DNA of 64,000 nucleotides. It comes from Paramecium tetraurelia (taxonomy: Eukaryota > Ciliophora > Oligohymenophorea > Peniculida > Parameciidae). The stretch spans positions 188,459 to 252,458 of the forward strand of contig NW_001799166.1 in assembly GCF_000165425.1 (NCBI RefSeq), read 5' to 3'. A model generated the notes under the pieces. That model saw only the letters and a list, made by a program, of their open reading frames with translations. It was not told the DNA's origin and searched no databases. Shown here in pieces: positions 1 to 13,958 of this stretch (position 1 is its first letter; every line of letters begins with the position of its first letter). The position numbers and the translations under genes are program-made.

Positions 1-462
1 TATACTGTCAATAGTGTCTCAATTTCTCAATATGAAATTTAAAAACAAACTATTGAAAAGATCATTCCCAAATTTCCAACTGTTAATTAGGAATTTTTTA
101 TTGCTGATGAAAATTTCTTAAATTTCACAATTACACTAAAAACAGATGGATTCATTTCAATTGGATTAGACTTATTGTAAACCTCTCTTCCTGATTAATA
201 TTAATTTTCAAATGGATTAAATTATCTAAACAATCCATTCATCAAGTTTTATAGGAAGTTCCTAATAGCAAATGAATAATATTGGTTTTAGTTTAAATTG
301 AGTGATAAAAATGATTATTAGTTAATATATTAACTTGCATCAAACCCCTCAGATGGAGCTTAATATTCTCCTTTACAGGTGAGGAAATTTACATTAGTGC
401 AAATGCAAGAAATTTACAATATTATTATTTGTTTGAGTTTTATAATGTTTTTTAATCTTTGA
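1..462 (+). CDS. 3' end of unknown gene, C-terminal hydrophobic tail
   Basis: Open from base 1 in frame 1 to TGA at 460-462, about 153 residues, reading TAA/TAG as Gln. The 5' end lies outside the window. The visible part is a beta-rich-looking sequence with many aromatic residues, then a hydrophobic tail (YNIIICLSFIMFFNL) that could be a membrane or GPI-signal segment. An alternative 19-nt intron at about 379-397 would give a different short C-terminus (FTILLFV). I do not recognise the family. A secreted or membrane-anchored protein is an inference from the tail only. Confidence 0.6.
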
Positions 463-937
463 AATAATAATAATATTATATAAGATATTAATTTCTTTTA
501 TAATCTATGTATGCTAACTTGTTATCCTTAAAATCCTTATAGACCTCCAATTATAATTGTAATTTTTCATAATTGAAAATAATCAATAGAATTGGTATAT
601 TAGAAATCCATATAAGAAAATAAGGACCTATATAATGAATTCAATTGTTTTGGTAACATAAATACATAAACCTAAAAATTTCAAATTTAAAATAATCTTT
701 CTATATTCATATACAAACTTGATCATTTAAGCTCGGAATATAGTTGTTTATTTCTAGATGTTTACTTATAATATTTTACTAGAAATTAAAGTCTGATACT
801 CTAATTTAGTATATAAGAAATCAATAATTCTGAATTTGAAAAATTAAGGCGTATTTGATGACATGAGAATAATCGAAATTGGTCATTTTAATTATTAAAA
901 ATGATTGATGTAAGAGATAATTAATTTATTAATTTTG
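463..937. other. intergenic, no gene seen
   Basis: 475 bp of very AT-rich sequence with TGA stops in all useful frames. It presumably holds the 3' end of the upstream gene and the promoter of the LTA4H-like gene. No distinctive motif was recognised. Confidence 0.6.
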
Positions 938-2989
938 ATGAAATTAGTGATTATACTTTTGCTTTGTCATATGCTATATTGTGTGGATGTTGATAAAAAC
1001 ACCTTCTCAAATTACAAGGACGTGAAAACACAACATCTTCACATAGAGTGGCTGTTGAATCTGAATGATAAAGTAGTTGATGGATCGGTTGAATACACAT
1101 TGAAGGTTTTTGCAAATTAATTGAGTGAAGTAAGAGAAATGTGCTAAAGTAGGTTCATTTGGACATTTATAAAATGAATATCCTGTTTATCTATTATCCA
1201 AGCAATGGTCAAGTGTTGAAGTATCATGTAGAATCTGATCCAATTCAGAAAGATGAATAAGGGGATAAATTGGTGATCGAATTAGGGTAGGTGTACAAAT
1301 ATGGTGAAATTGTGAAATTCAGAATCAAGTATCAAATTGGTGAGGATGCTAGAGCACTTAGCTTTATGGATCCATCATAAACAGATGATAAAAGTATATA
1401 GAATAATCATTATGATTAGAGGCTCCATATTTATTTTCATAATGCGAAGCCAACAATTGTAGATCGATGATTCCATTACAAGATACTCCAAGCATCAAAT
1501 TTACATATTCAGCCACAGTGATCACTCAATCACCATTGATAAATGTGTTTATGAGTGGAAATAGATTGCAAACTCAGAAATTCGAATTGATGGGCAACTA
1601 TGAAATGAATTCCATTGCCAATATCTTTCAATTTGAATTAAACATCAAGATTCCAGCTTATTTGATAGCTATTGTAGCAGGTACAGTGGAGGAAAGATCA
1701 ACTGGAGCAAGAACAGCCGTTATCTCTGAATCTAAAAATATTCAGAAATACAAAGACGAATTAGAAGACTTAGATCAATATGTGTAGTACCTTGAAGATT
1801 ATATTGGTGAATATAAATGGGGATCCTATAAGATCGTGATCTTACCAGCTTCATTCCCTTTCGGAGGTATGGAGAATCCACTCTTAACCTTTGCCAATCC
1901 TACAATTATAGTTGGAGATAAGAGTGGAGTGAGTGTTGCTGTCCATGAAATCGCTCATTCTTGGTTTGGAAATACAATCACATGCAACAATTGGTCAAAT
2001 ATGTGGATTAATGAAGGATTTTGTGTTTTTCTAGAAAGAAAAGGGTTGAAGACATTGTTCAAGGATATCAATTTGGTTCATGTTAATTCTTAGGTTGGAA
2101 ATAATGAAATGAATGCATTGATCAAAGAGTTCAACTCCAGTCAAGATGACTTTGTCAAATCATATGCTAGTTTACATCCAAAGACTGAAAATCACAATGC
2201 TGATGATAGTTTTAGTGTAACTAATTCATGTTATATGTTAGACTATTCCTTATGAAAGAGGATTCCAGTTATTGTATTACCTTGAAAAGTAAATCAATGA
2301 AACCAGATTCTAGCAATTATTGAAGGCTTGGTTATAAGAGTATGAATATAAGAGTGCAGATGAAAGTGATTTCTATAGATTCATGATATTGTGGTTAAAG
2401 GTTTAGTTGAGTGCTGAAGAGTTCACAACTGTTAAAAAGAGCATTGATAATGTCTACACTAAATGGGTTTATGATTATGGTTAACCACCCATTTAAGAGA
2501 CTTTTGAGAACCCTGCATCCAAAGATGTGCTCCAATTAGTGAATGCATGGATTGAAGGCAAGGGAACTAAACCTTAAAACTATCAAATCTTTGATGGCTT
2601 TAAATCAAATCAAAAACAATTATTCTTGTCCTCCTTAACAGAGAAATCTAAGGATATTACAGAGGCAATTATGGTCTCTTTAGAAGATGCTTATCATCTA
2701 AGTGATTTGCGTGATGCTGAATTGTTGTTTAGATGGTATGCTCTTTCTATTAACACCAAATATGCTAAGGATACAACAAATCTATAAAAAATTAAGGCCT
2801 TTGTTGGAGTTGTCGGAAGAATGAAGATGGTGAATCCAATTTACAAGGCCTTAAATAAGTAACAGATTTTGTATTATGTTTAATAGGGAAACTGCGACCT
2901 AATGGTACCAGGAGAATTATGCATTCTATCATCCATTGACCAGACAATCGATAGAGAGCATTATAAAGAGTAAAACTATAATAGAATGA
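938..2989 (+). CDS. Leukotriene A4 hydrolase-type M1 zinc aminopeptidase, with signal peptide
   Basis: Five exons with introns at 1130-1152, 1394-1419, 2217-2241 and 2859-2886 give 649 residues; the human LTA4H family is about 610. After the start comes a signal-peptide-like stretch (MKLVIILLLCHMLYC). The N-terminal domain follows, with PYLFSQCEANNCRSM and QDTPSIK as in LTA4H. The M1 exopeptidase motif GGMEN and the zinc site HEIAHSW with its distal NEGF glutamate, correctly spaced HEXXHX18E, are all present. The C-terminal helical domain ends near ETATQWYQENYAFYHP, matching the LTA4H C-terminus. Family knowledge: M1 enzymes cleave N-terminal residues and LTA4H also hydrolyses an epoxide. The substrate here is unknown. 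The signal peptide is unusual because animal LTA4H is cytosolic. The start at 938 is the first ATG after the upstream TGA stops. Confidence 0.9.
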
Positions 2990-3005
2990 TATCAACATTA
3001 AATAT

Positions 3006-4464
3006 TCATTATTTATCTCTTCTAATTGGACTTAATTGGGGGGAATAGAAATTGTTATCTTTCTATTTCGGAATGATGAGTTTCTGACTTGTAAAGTCTC
3101 GAGCGGTCAACTAGAATACTTTGCCAATCGTAGCCGTAAAATGAGGTAGCTGATTAACAAGAGGAGATGAGTCCCAATTTTCATCATTGATTGAGAAGAG
3201 AGATTCATTATAAAAGTAACTACTTTGTAAGGCAGCTTTGGCTGTTATTCGTTCATCTGGATTCTTCCTTAGCATTGAATGCAGTAATTTTATTGCATTC
3301 TGATTGCTATGCTGTTCTTACTTAACACTAAAGTCAATTAAGCATTATTTATTTTTATGGAGTAATTCATCGTATGTTCTGCCCTTAAATACATTTTTCC
3401 CTGTTATTCTATATTATAAATTTTATTAATCGTACAATCTATAAAAGATGCATCCACAACTAAAGATATCGCAACTCTCAGATTACTGATTTCTGACTGC
3501 GGAGTTCAAAATTTCTGGAGCCACATATCCTGGAGTACCACATTTATAAAATAAGTATCTGTTGATCTTAGTAAATGTAGATAACCCAAAGTCTATTAAG
3601 GTGATCGTATCAAAATTATCTTATTCAGCCAGCATCAAATTGTCTGGCTTAATATCTCTATGTATGATCTAATTTTTAATTTAAATAAATTAAATGTACT
3701 CCAACTGAATGCAAGTAATTTACTCCTTCCAGTAGTCTTCTCATGATTTACAAGATTTGTTTGCTTGTTAACTTCTTTTGAACTTCTCCTTACTGATTTT
3801 CTAGATATGTAGACAATGATTGTCCACTCAATAATCTCATAACAATATAGAAAGCATATTGGCTCTAATAAATTTCGATAATCTGAGAACAGTAGATGGA
3901 GTCCTTGACCTTCAATAATATTTCGATTTCTTGTTCCAGAGAAGCCTACGAATATAGGAATTGATTGTCTACATAATTTAAAGGTTTGAGAGTTGTTTTA
4001 TCAATTATTTTGATCGCAACAAATCTGTGGGTAAATTTGCAGAAGGCTTTCACCACTCTGGATGAAGCCCCCTTCCCGATTTACTCTTTAAAGTCGTAGA
4101 ATTCATAAACATTATAAAAACTTACTTTGCAAGCAAGTAACTCTTTAAATCTAAGGAAAAGACATTTTTTACTTAAAAAGAATAGAACTATCGTCACTAT
4201 AGAACTTTTTCTACTTGTTACCTACATGTATGATGAATCCGCAGAGTCTGTCGGTTTTGGTTATCCATCCCACAGTTGCATTCAGTCGGATCCTTAAAAT
4301 ATATTTGAGGTTCCGTTCACAATTAAAAAGCTAAACGTAGCCATTGAAATTACTTTGAACATACACACAGTGTCTCCGTTGAACGTTATTTAATAAGGTT
4401 GGTTAGTAATGAGGTTTTTGCTGTAGGTTAGAAAGTTGAGTATTTCAGTGTTAATGTTATTCAT
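3006..4464 (-). CDS. Ser/Thr protein kinase, CAMK/CDPK-like
   Basis: All kinase landmarks are visible: glycine loop IGKGASSRVV, VAIKIIDK lysine, catalytic loop HRDIKPDN, DFG, and APE in GTPGYVAPEIL. Introns needed to keep frame lie at 3409-3435, 3669-3699 and 4151-4172. The N-terminal 100 or so residues before the kinase domain resemble the PH-like regions seen upstream of many ciliate kinases, an inference from pattern only. The first ~250 bp are not fully resolved: the ATG at 4464 must splice into a different frame, perhaps by a 38-nt GTG-type intron, so the start is tentative. No EF-hands follow the catalytic domain. The start lies only 11 bp from the divergent gene at 4476. Confidence 0.85.
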
Positions 4465-4475
4465 TTATATTAAAA
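4465..4475. promoter_or_regulatory. 11-bp bidirectional start region
   Basis: Only 11 bp separate the inferred ATG of the minus-strand kinase (4464) from the ATG of the plus-strand gene (4476). Both transcripts must therefore start within the neighbouring coding region or have almost no 5' UTR. The minus-strand start is tentative. Confidence 0.45.
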
Positions 4476-5413
4476 ATGAAAAAGCAAACGAAAGGAGAGC
4501 CTGATCTTTTGATTGAGTCGATGCAGAAACTCATAGAGTAAGTGTGTTAATCTATTTAATGAGTCATATGAACGATAGTAAGCAACATCAAGAGGAGATA
4601 TTTCAATCCCTTACCCCTACAGATGTTCAAAAAATACTAACCAATTTTGAGGATAAAAACTAATTAATGAGGAAGACTTCAGCAGCCTTTTTATGTGAAC
4701 TTGTTTTTGACAATCCCACAGTGCAAAAAGGATTTTGCGAGATTTCAAACATTCTGCCAATGGATGGCAAAGTAAGCATCTGATAAAATTAGATTTGTGT
4801 AAACAAAATCCCATAATCATTGTTGAGTCAAGCCAAACATTTGCCAGAGATCTTCGAGACAATTAAGAGTGCTTAGATCCCATTTGATAACGAATTAAAT
4901 TATCCTTTGTGTTGGTATTTTGAAAATTAGAGAGACAAGGTGTGGAAGAAAGGTGTAAAATTCATCAAGTTTGAAAAAAGCAGCAATGGTGCAAAGACAA
5001 GAATTGAGAAGTTCATCGATCCATAGTTACACCTCTTTGGTTTCATAATTGCAAACAAAAAGGAAATCTAATCTCAAGATGAAATAAAGAAAGCCACAGT
5101 TTAGACTAGACAATAGTAGAGTGTTTCAACTTATGAATCAAATGTGAAGCGAATTCCCAATGTTTAGAAGATGAGACCTAACTCAGGACAATCCCCAATC
5201 CAATCAGTTAGTCCTCTCATTAAAAGACAGAGAGGAATGAATGCCTCGGTGGATTATGATACAAGTGGAACTAAATCATCTCTTGGGAAAACAATGATAG
5301 AAACAGAATAATTATAGACAATCAATGAGATTGATAGACCTAAATCGAAATTGGATTCTAAGAAGAGTACAACTAACAATAATATTTCAAATATCTAGAA
5401 GAGATTTAAATGA
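4476..5413 (+). CDS. Unknown protein, helical N-terminus and disordered C-terminus
   Basis: Three exons (introns 4538-4563 and 4772-4792) give 288 residues. The first 170 look folded and mostly helical, for example MRKTSAAFLCELVFDN and LPEIFETIKSAQIPFDN. The remainder is rich in Ser, Gln, Lys and Asn (for example SPLIKRQRGMN) and probably disordered. I do not recognise a domain. Both introns are GTA...AG, 26 and 21 nt, and splicing is required because each contains a TGA or shifts frame. The gene is divergent from the kinase and in tandem with the next two plus-strand genes. Confidence 0.75.
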
Positions 5414-5444
5414 TTATATTTTAATAACTAATAATAAATATAAA

Positions 5445-5832
5445 ATGGCTGGTGTTTTAAAGACAGTTGGTGACTATTTTGAATTAGACAAGTATCAAAA
5501 TGAGATAGCTCCATTCGTAAAGGAGAACTATGATATGTTATAAAAGATGGTTTAGACTAAAGAGAAGGAATGTTTGAACAAGAATTTAGATAATGAGTAG
5601 AAATACATTGAATGTATGTAAAAGTCTGCTGAGCGATCAGAAAGAGCATTAAAAAAACTTGGTAATTAGTTGATTATAATGCTGAGAATATGGAATTATG
5701 TATTGGAAATAAAAAACATACGAGTGTTTTCATAATGAAGCCTACAAAGATAAGGAATTTAAGAATTTTGAGAGATGCAAACCAATTGCTAATCGAGAAT
5801 TATAAGAAGTCTTTTCAAGTTTTAGGTTGTGA
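5445..5832 (+). CDS. Small helical protein, 120 residues, unknown
   Basis: Two exons joined by a 25-nt intron (5662-5686). It starts MAGVLKTVGDYFELDKYQNE, is strongly charged and predicted helical throughout, and ends SSFRL before TGA. No signal peptide or membrane segment is seen. The family is not recognised. It lies 31 bp after the previous stop and 40 bp before the V-ATPase start, typical of the tight spacing here. Confidence 0.65.
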
Positions 5833-5872
5833 ATAATGATGTTCATTAAATATAAATTTTATTAAAAAAGAT

Positions 5873-7884
<2,012 letters not shown>

Positions 7885-7916
7885 GTATTAATAACAATTA
7901 CATAAATAATTATTAT

Positions 7917-8745
7917 ATGATCAATTTTATTCACATAATTCTTTTCACATTAGTCTCCGCCAAAACTAATGAAGAAGAATTGAGAGAAGCAGCTTGTGTT
8001 ATATTTTCCAGATATATACTACAGATCCATTCACAATAAGCCAGCCCGCAAATTGGAAAATTGATTAAGGAATAGAATTATAATTAGGATGATGCCATTT
8101 ATGTAGTCTAAGCATCAGCACTTGACAAATGCTTAATTAATGTCAAACAAAGAGAAGTCACTAGAGTATTCTATATCTCCTATATTCTAAGATATTAGAT
8201 GGATTACAAAATTAACAATTAGACATCGAAAAATATATCCATCTTCATGAAAATATTTAATATGACAGATTTATCAACAATTAAAAAGAAGTAGCTAAAC
8301 TCAATCAATTAATTGAAATCATCAAGGATGTTGAAGAATTAATACAGACTTAATGGGTCAAGAGACCTGAAGTTGAAAAGAGAAGATAAGAATAAATAGA
8401 GTCTGAGGAAATGGATCAAGAAATTATTAGTCAATTGAATGAAGTCCCCATTGTGGAATAATTTGATCTCACCAAATTTTCATTGAAACACATACTTCTT
8501 AAAAATAAGGAATATCTGATTTTTGCAATGTTCATTTTAGTGCCCATTGTTTTATTACTAAATGGTACTTAATCTTATTAATTTCAGTTTGTTGCAAGAC
8601 TAATCCTAAAAAAGATAAGAAAAAATCTGAAAAGAATGAAAAAAAGGATTCTACTTAATCCAAAAATGAAAATGAAGATAATAAGAAATCCTCCAAAGCT
8701 AAAAATAGTGATAAATCTGAGAAAAATAAAAAAAAAGAAGAATGA
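7917..8745 (+). CDS. Small secretory-pathway type I membrane protein, Lys-rich tail
   Basis: Three exons (introns 8166-8191, 8565-8587) give 259 residues. A signal peptide (MINFIHIILFTLVSA) is followed by a lumenal helical, glutamine-rich domain, then one membrane span (YLIFAMFILVPIVLLL). A short Cys pair and a very basic cytosolic tail of alternating Lys, Glu and Ser follow. I do not recognise the family. The topology suggests an ER or vesicle membrane protein; this is inference. It begins 33 bp after the V-ATPase stop. Confidence 0.75.
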
Positions 8746-9670
8746 GTAGCATATTTAAATATTTATGTTACTAAAAATTATTAAAGATATCTATGTAGCT
8801 TTCTTAAACTAAACTTATAAAATTTATTTCAATATAATATACTTTAAATCGTATATAAATTAAGAATCCAAAATCTAATATATTTTTAATAGACCATCTT
8901 CACATTTATATTAATCTTGCAATGGAGATTGTATAACAATAATTCATTTTTAATATAATAAAAAAATATATATTATTAACAATATTAAAAATAATAATTG
9001 ATTTCCAAAATTTTATTCTTCTCAAAAAATTTGCCTTAATCTATCTTTGAATCCTTTTTTTATCTAGCCCTTAGAGACCAATTACAATTTATTAATTGAA
9101 AAAATCATTAAATTTATCATTAACTAGCTATTATTTTTTAGTTCTTCAATGCTGGCTTAAATTTTATTCACCCAATTACTTCAATTTAATACTCATAGCC
9201 AAAAAGTATTTTTTCTTATTAAAATATAAATCTGCTCAATTTCAATCTTGAGGTCCGCTTAATTGTCATCAAGACTTTTATGGATATAAGTATAAGATAG
9301 TAAATAATAAATTCATGATCAAGTGGAAATAAGGGGAAACTAAATTAAATATTTTGGAGATGGCTTAACATTGAAGTTTAATTTAACTCATAACACAAAA
9401 ATATATATGAAAAATCAAAATTTTATTCTTTAACTTTTTATTCTATGCAGTTAATATTTTTACACTACAGTTCATTTTGTAGGATCTAGTGTATTCGACT
9501 AATTGACTAATCAATCCCAATTGGGATTAATTTGTCTTCACCCCCTAAACGTTTTTCCCAAGAGAAAAGATAAACAAGAGGAGGAGTTAAAAACTTAAGA
9601 GCTGATGTATACTCTATTTGTTATATATATAAAATATAAGTTAGTTATTTTTAATAATAATTATTATTAA
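8746..9670. other. AT-rich intergenic region, possible eroded minus ORF
   Basis: 925 bp without a convincing gene. On the minus strand about 9,000-9,290 a frame reads as plausible helical protein (WVNKIQASIEELKNNS) but is cut by two TGA codons too close together to be removed by one normal-sized intron. It may be chance or a gene remnant. Nothing else was recognised. Confidence 0.4.
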
Positions 9671-10710
9671 ATGGAGCATCATTTATATATAGAGAAAATA
9701 ACTGAGGAGAGGAGAATTCGAGACGAATAGTAAAATTTTAATTTAGGTTCCTAAGACGCACACAAAGACTATAGGAGGAGGAGAAAAACAAAGAACAATC
9801 ACTTTAGAAACTTGAGTCAATTAGATTATAATAATTATAAGAACTTTAGGATTCTCGTAGACTGTAATCCAAATTGAATATTTCATTTATTTTATTGAAA
9901 TCGGATGAGAGAAACCAAAAAGTAAAGGAATAGAATAAAAGAGTCAAACAATTATTAGAGAAATTTAGATAAGAAAAATTATAATAAGAAACTCAGAAAA
10001 AGTAGTTGGAAGAGCAGAGAGAAGAAGAGATCAAATAAAAACTACTTTAGATAAAGGAAAAGTTTAAAGTGTTGTCCACCGATGAAATAAAGGAACATTA
10101 AAATCAATATAAGAAATATTAAGAGGAACATTAGTAATAATTGGAAAACCTTCGAGTTCAAAAGAAATCATAAGAAACTTATTTTTCTCAATAGGTTTAA
10201 TCTAGAATAAGGAGTAGAACATATTAATCTTAACTTGATATGATGAAAGAAGAGGAATAAAAGAGAAAGGAAAGTGAAGAACGAATAAGAAACCAAATAA
10301 AACACAGATTTGCCTATGATCAAATTGTTAAAGAAAACTTCTTGCCAAAAATATCGCATAGTATTGATCAATCAACTCATACGATAATCAATAAAAAATA
10401 ATAAAATCAAATATCTCCAATAAAAAGTGACTCTAAGATTTTAGGCAATCAGTACTTGAGATAGATCCGAAAATTACCAAAAAGACCCAGAATTTAATCA
10501 TAGATGGGCGTTGATTAATCATCATCTTCAACATTAAGGCGAGATTACCTTTCAGAAATTCGATAACATTCAAAGAGAAAGACTCCTTAAGCCCCAATCG
10601 ATATTAAATTGCAAGCAGATATGTAAGGAATTATTATTAATAATGAAGGTTGGAAAGAGAGTCTAGATAAGCATACACAAAGAATAAGCTAAAAGGCGAT
10701 TAACTGTTGA
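9671..10710 (+). CDS. Coiled-coil protein, unknown
   Basis: Two exons (intron 9730-9755) give 337 residues, start MEHHLYIEKITEERRIRDEQ. The middle is a long, strongly charged coiled coil rich in Glu, Lys, Gln and Arg (for example QLEEQREEEIKQKLLQIKEK). A basic, Ser/Pro-containing C-terminus follows. No catalytic motif is present. A cytoskeletal or centrosomal scaffold is a reasonable guess, not shown. It converges on the minus-strand gene ending at 10774. Confidence 0.7.
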
Positions 10711-10773
10711 TGGACTCGATAAAACAAAAAATGCTATTGTTAGAAATATGAATATTATGATACTATTTTAAGT

Positions 10774-11209
10774 TCACTCATTTAAAACCAAAATTGACAA
10801 TTTTCTTAATTCCTGCATATATAAATCCGAAGCCCCATAATTCTAACTCCTTAATGATTGAACTAAATGTTAAATCTTTTCAACTGGCACAATTTCATTA
10901 AGTGTTTTCTTGGGTATCATCAAACTATTAAACTACAATATAACACTACCTAGAATTGACAGCATTCAATTCAAGACTTGACCTTTAGAAAGATAATCTT
11001 CCTGGAGAATGTTTTGAATATTATTTGGCTCTTAACGGAGATTATTAAGGAGTCACTTACTATGTCCTGGGAGATTTTGGAGATTGAGTTGTCTTTGCTA
11101 AGGGTTTCCATGTGATGATCCCTTTTTCTTTTACCTACTAAATTGGGTTCTTTTAATTTTAAAATCTAGTAAATAACTAATCTTTAACATCTTTTCTCAA
11201 TTATTGCAT
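10774..11209 (-). CDS. Small basic Ser/Gln-rich protein, unknown
   Basis: Two exons (intron 10925-10949 on the plus numbering) give 136 residues. The start is MQQLRKDVKDQLFTRFQNQK. The first two thirds are basic, Gln-, Ser- and Pro-rich and probably disordered. The last third is more ordered (for example KTLNEIVPVEKIQHLVQSL) and ends VLNE. Splicing is required to skip a TGA. Family not recognised. A second frame upstream of the chosen ATG is also open for 120 codons, so the 5' end could be longer. Confidence 0.6.
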
Positions 11210-11584
11210 TGAACCATATTACTAATTGCTTAGCATGAATGAACTCTATTGCATTAATTATTAAATATAATAACAGATAAATTGTATTAATATTATTCAA
11301 GAGTTTTACAACCATTACTGAAAATTTCACTCTAAATCTATTAGCGAAAATAGATTATCTCTTAAATTGATTACCCTTAAATGTATGAGAAAAAGACCAA
11401 TAATTTATGAATTCTTTCAGCTGCGTACATAAACATTTGGAAAATGTTTTAATCCACCAATTTGTTCCATCATAATTTTTTATATATATAATTGTTTTTC
11501 TATATTACGCAAAATTGAATATATCTAGTACATTTTATTTGTTGAATATATATTTATTTATAGAAAACATACACATAGTTGAAA
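11210..11584. other. intergenic, no clear gene
   Basis: 375 bp between divergent genes. A minus-strand frame stays open through it but reads as low-complexity Ile/Leu/Asn sequence, so I treat it as chance in AT-rich DNA where only TGA stops translation. Confidence 0.45.
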
Positions 11585-12712
11585 ATGGCTGATATACTTA
11601 CTCCTAATGATATAAATTAGATCCCAAAGGTTTAACTACAAGACCAAATGGCATCTCAGAACTAAGCACCTGCTGTACCATAAGCATAACAAAACAATCC
11701 CATTTTTGTATATCCTCCTCAAATGTAATCACAAAATCAAGTGTTTTATGCTAAAAATCAAGTCCAACCTATCTAGTACCCACAATTATAACAACCTCAG
11801 CTATATCTTTAATAACCTTTATTACCAAATTAATAATAACAATTACTTTAACCCTAGACAACCTAAAAACAGGATCCTTTGAAGCACTAGAAGCTAAGCA
11901 ACGCTGGCTATATGGAGAGAAGACATTTTAACATGTCAGTCTTAAAATATTTCTTGTTCTTTCAAGCCTTTGCTCTCCTTTTGTGTTTATGTTCTTATAG
12001 GAACGGCTTCGTAAAGCTTTCATACAACTTGAATGGGTATTTCAAATTACCCTTCTACATTTTTGTTTCTGTAATGAGCTTGTCCTTATTGTATTCATAC
12101 ACAGCCCACAAAAGGTTAAGGGATAAACAACTTAGATTAATTTTGGTCGTGGCTTATACGTTGTCCTATGGATTTTTCTTTTAAGCTATTTACTCCTCTA
12201 CTTATTATTACGATAATTCCAATTACTATGGAAGTCATCTGAGAACCTTCAGTGGTGATAATGAGATTGTAATTATCATACTGTGCTTCATCAATCTTGA
12301 AACTTATTCCTTATTTTCCTATTGCATGTAGGAAGTTGAACAACTAAGCATAAAAAGTTAAAATTAATAATTATATTTTAGAGTCATTCTGGTACATAGT
12401 TTTACCAAATGTCACTTTCGGAGGTATTCTGTTCTCTCTTTATTACAACTACGACATATTATGTATAATGACAGTAGTGAGTTGCTGTTATGGATTTTAT
12501 CTCTAATTTACACTAAAGAGAATGATCGAATCTAAGAAAGTACATTTTCAATCATATTTTAGTTTAAATTAAGATCAGATGATGGTCAATTTGCTGCAGT
12601 TTTGTTTAGCTTCCTATTATTGGTTCCATTCTTTGATTTGAAATCCTTGAGCAATAAATAACAAGTGAAGAAACCCCAAAGTCAAAATTCTGAATAGAAA
12701 AATGTACAATGA
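11585..12712 (+). CDS. Polytopic membrane protein with Gln/Pro-rich N-terminus, Bax-inhibitor (TMBIM)-like
   Basis: Three exons (introns 12357-12381, 12540-12562) give 359 residues. The first 100 residues are Gln-, Pro- and Asn-rich and presumably cytosolic. Six to seven hydrophobic segments follow, beginning near MSVLKYFLFFQAFALLLCLC. A disordered N-terminus before a helical bundle of this size, and segment spacing, recall the TMBIM/Bax inhibitor-1 family. I cannot see a decisive motif, so the family assignment is tentative. The next gene downstream has the same layout, suggesting a tandem duplication. Splicing is required to avoid in-frame TGA codons. Confidence 0.75.
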
Positions 12713-12786
12713 GGAAAATTATAAAACAATATTCATAATTTATATCACTATTAAGTTATATACATATCTATTAATATAATTATCTA

Positions 12787-13853
12787 ATGGCTCAGCAACA
12801 ACGAAATGAAACGATAGTACCTATTTTAGTAACTTAAGATGAATATAATGAAATTATGAAATAACCAGATTATATACAATAACAACTCTTATAATAATTG
12901 CAACAGAAAAAGTAGGAATAATAATCATAAATATATCAGCATCCTTACTTACAATATCAAAATTAATAAGAAAATAGTAATAGGGGAATCCCTCCTATCC
13001 CTTAACACCCCAACGATAAGACATATTAATAATAACAATACTATTAATACACTCCTCAGCAATAGCTTCTTTAATAGTATAATCAAAATTTAAATTAAAA
13101 TTTAATATAAAAAGAAATCATAAACTTGTAACATAAAGAAATTGAAGTTGCTGGTGAACATGAAGTCAACTACTTTAATCAAAACCTCGCCAAGTTTTTT
13201 TCGTTGGAATTAGCAATCTCTTTAGTGTTCAATTTTATATCAGCAATATTTCGAATGAAGATTATTAATAGTTATTGGCATTGGAGTTGCGGATTATGGA
13301 TTGTCTTAATTTCATATGTTCTCCTGAATTTTTTCATTTTAACCAATCCAAAGCTAATTCTATAAGTATTTATTTGTAGTAACTATTAGAACAATCGTTA
13401 AAAGTCCATTTATGTTGTTCATGTAGTTTTATATTCCTTGTTGATGTAAGGATTGTAAACAGCAATATAAGGTTATGAATACTTCAGATGGAACTATTTC
13501 TTTTTCTTTTATTTCATGATAGCTGCTTGTCTAATTTCAGTAGGAATGACAATATCAAAAAAGGGGATTAAACTTGCTTAGCCAGTTTATCTACCAGCTG
13601 CAGTTGTTCCTGTGTGCTTTGTTTTCCTACTCCAATTCTTCATTTCATATAAATTTTATTGGCCACTTCTTTTATGGGGAATTGTTGTAGTGATTCTTGC
13701 ATAAGGAATATTATTGCTTTTTAAAAGAATAAATAAAATTGGATATGTAATACTTATTTTAATTTTTAGAGCAAACACCAGACCAGTGATTTTTATGCGA
13801 TGGCATCTGTTATGCACATTCTAATGATCAGTCCATTTTATGATAATGAATGA
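12787..13853 (+). CDS. Second Gln-rich polytopic membrane protein, paralogue of upstream gene
   Basis: Start MAQQQRNETIVPILVTQDEY. A Gln/Pro/Tyr-rich N-terminal region of about 105 residues is followed by six to seven hydrophobic segments (for example LAISLVFNFISAIF and IAACLISVGMTISKK). A 23-nt intron at 13747-13769 is required. A further 24-nt GTA...TAG intron at 13366-13389 is probable: it is a multiple of three without TGA, and removing it restores the segment spacing of the upstream paralogue. With both removed the product has 339 residues. Same family guess (TMBIM-like) and same caution as the upstream gene. The gap between the two genes is only 74 bp. Confidence 0.75.
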
Positions 13854-13958
13854 TTATAAATTAAATTGATAACGAATAATAATTTATTATAATAATTATA
13901 CCAGTAATGATATCATCAATTCTGTGAGATCATATATAAATCATAATTATACAATCAA

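Noticed and set aside
5445-5832. Small helical gene as a V-ATPase accessory subunit because of its position
   Set aside because: No motif of any V-ATPase subunit is visible, and gene order does not imply operons in this organism.
11210-11575. Open minus-strand frame upstream of the small basic protein
   Set aside because: In this code only TGA stops, so 120-codon open frames arise by chance; composition is Ile/Leu/Asn-rich with no recognisable motif.
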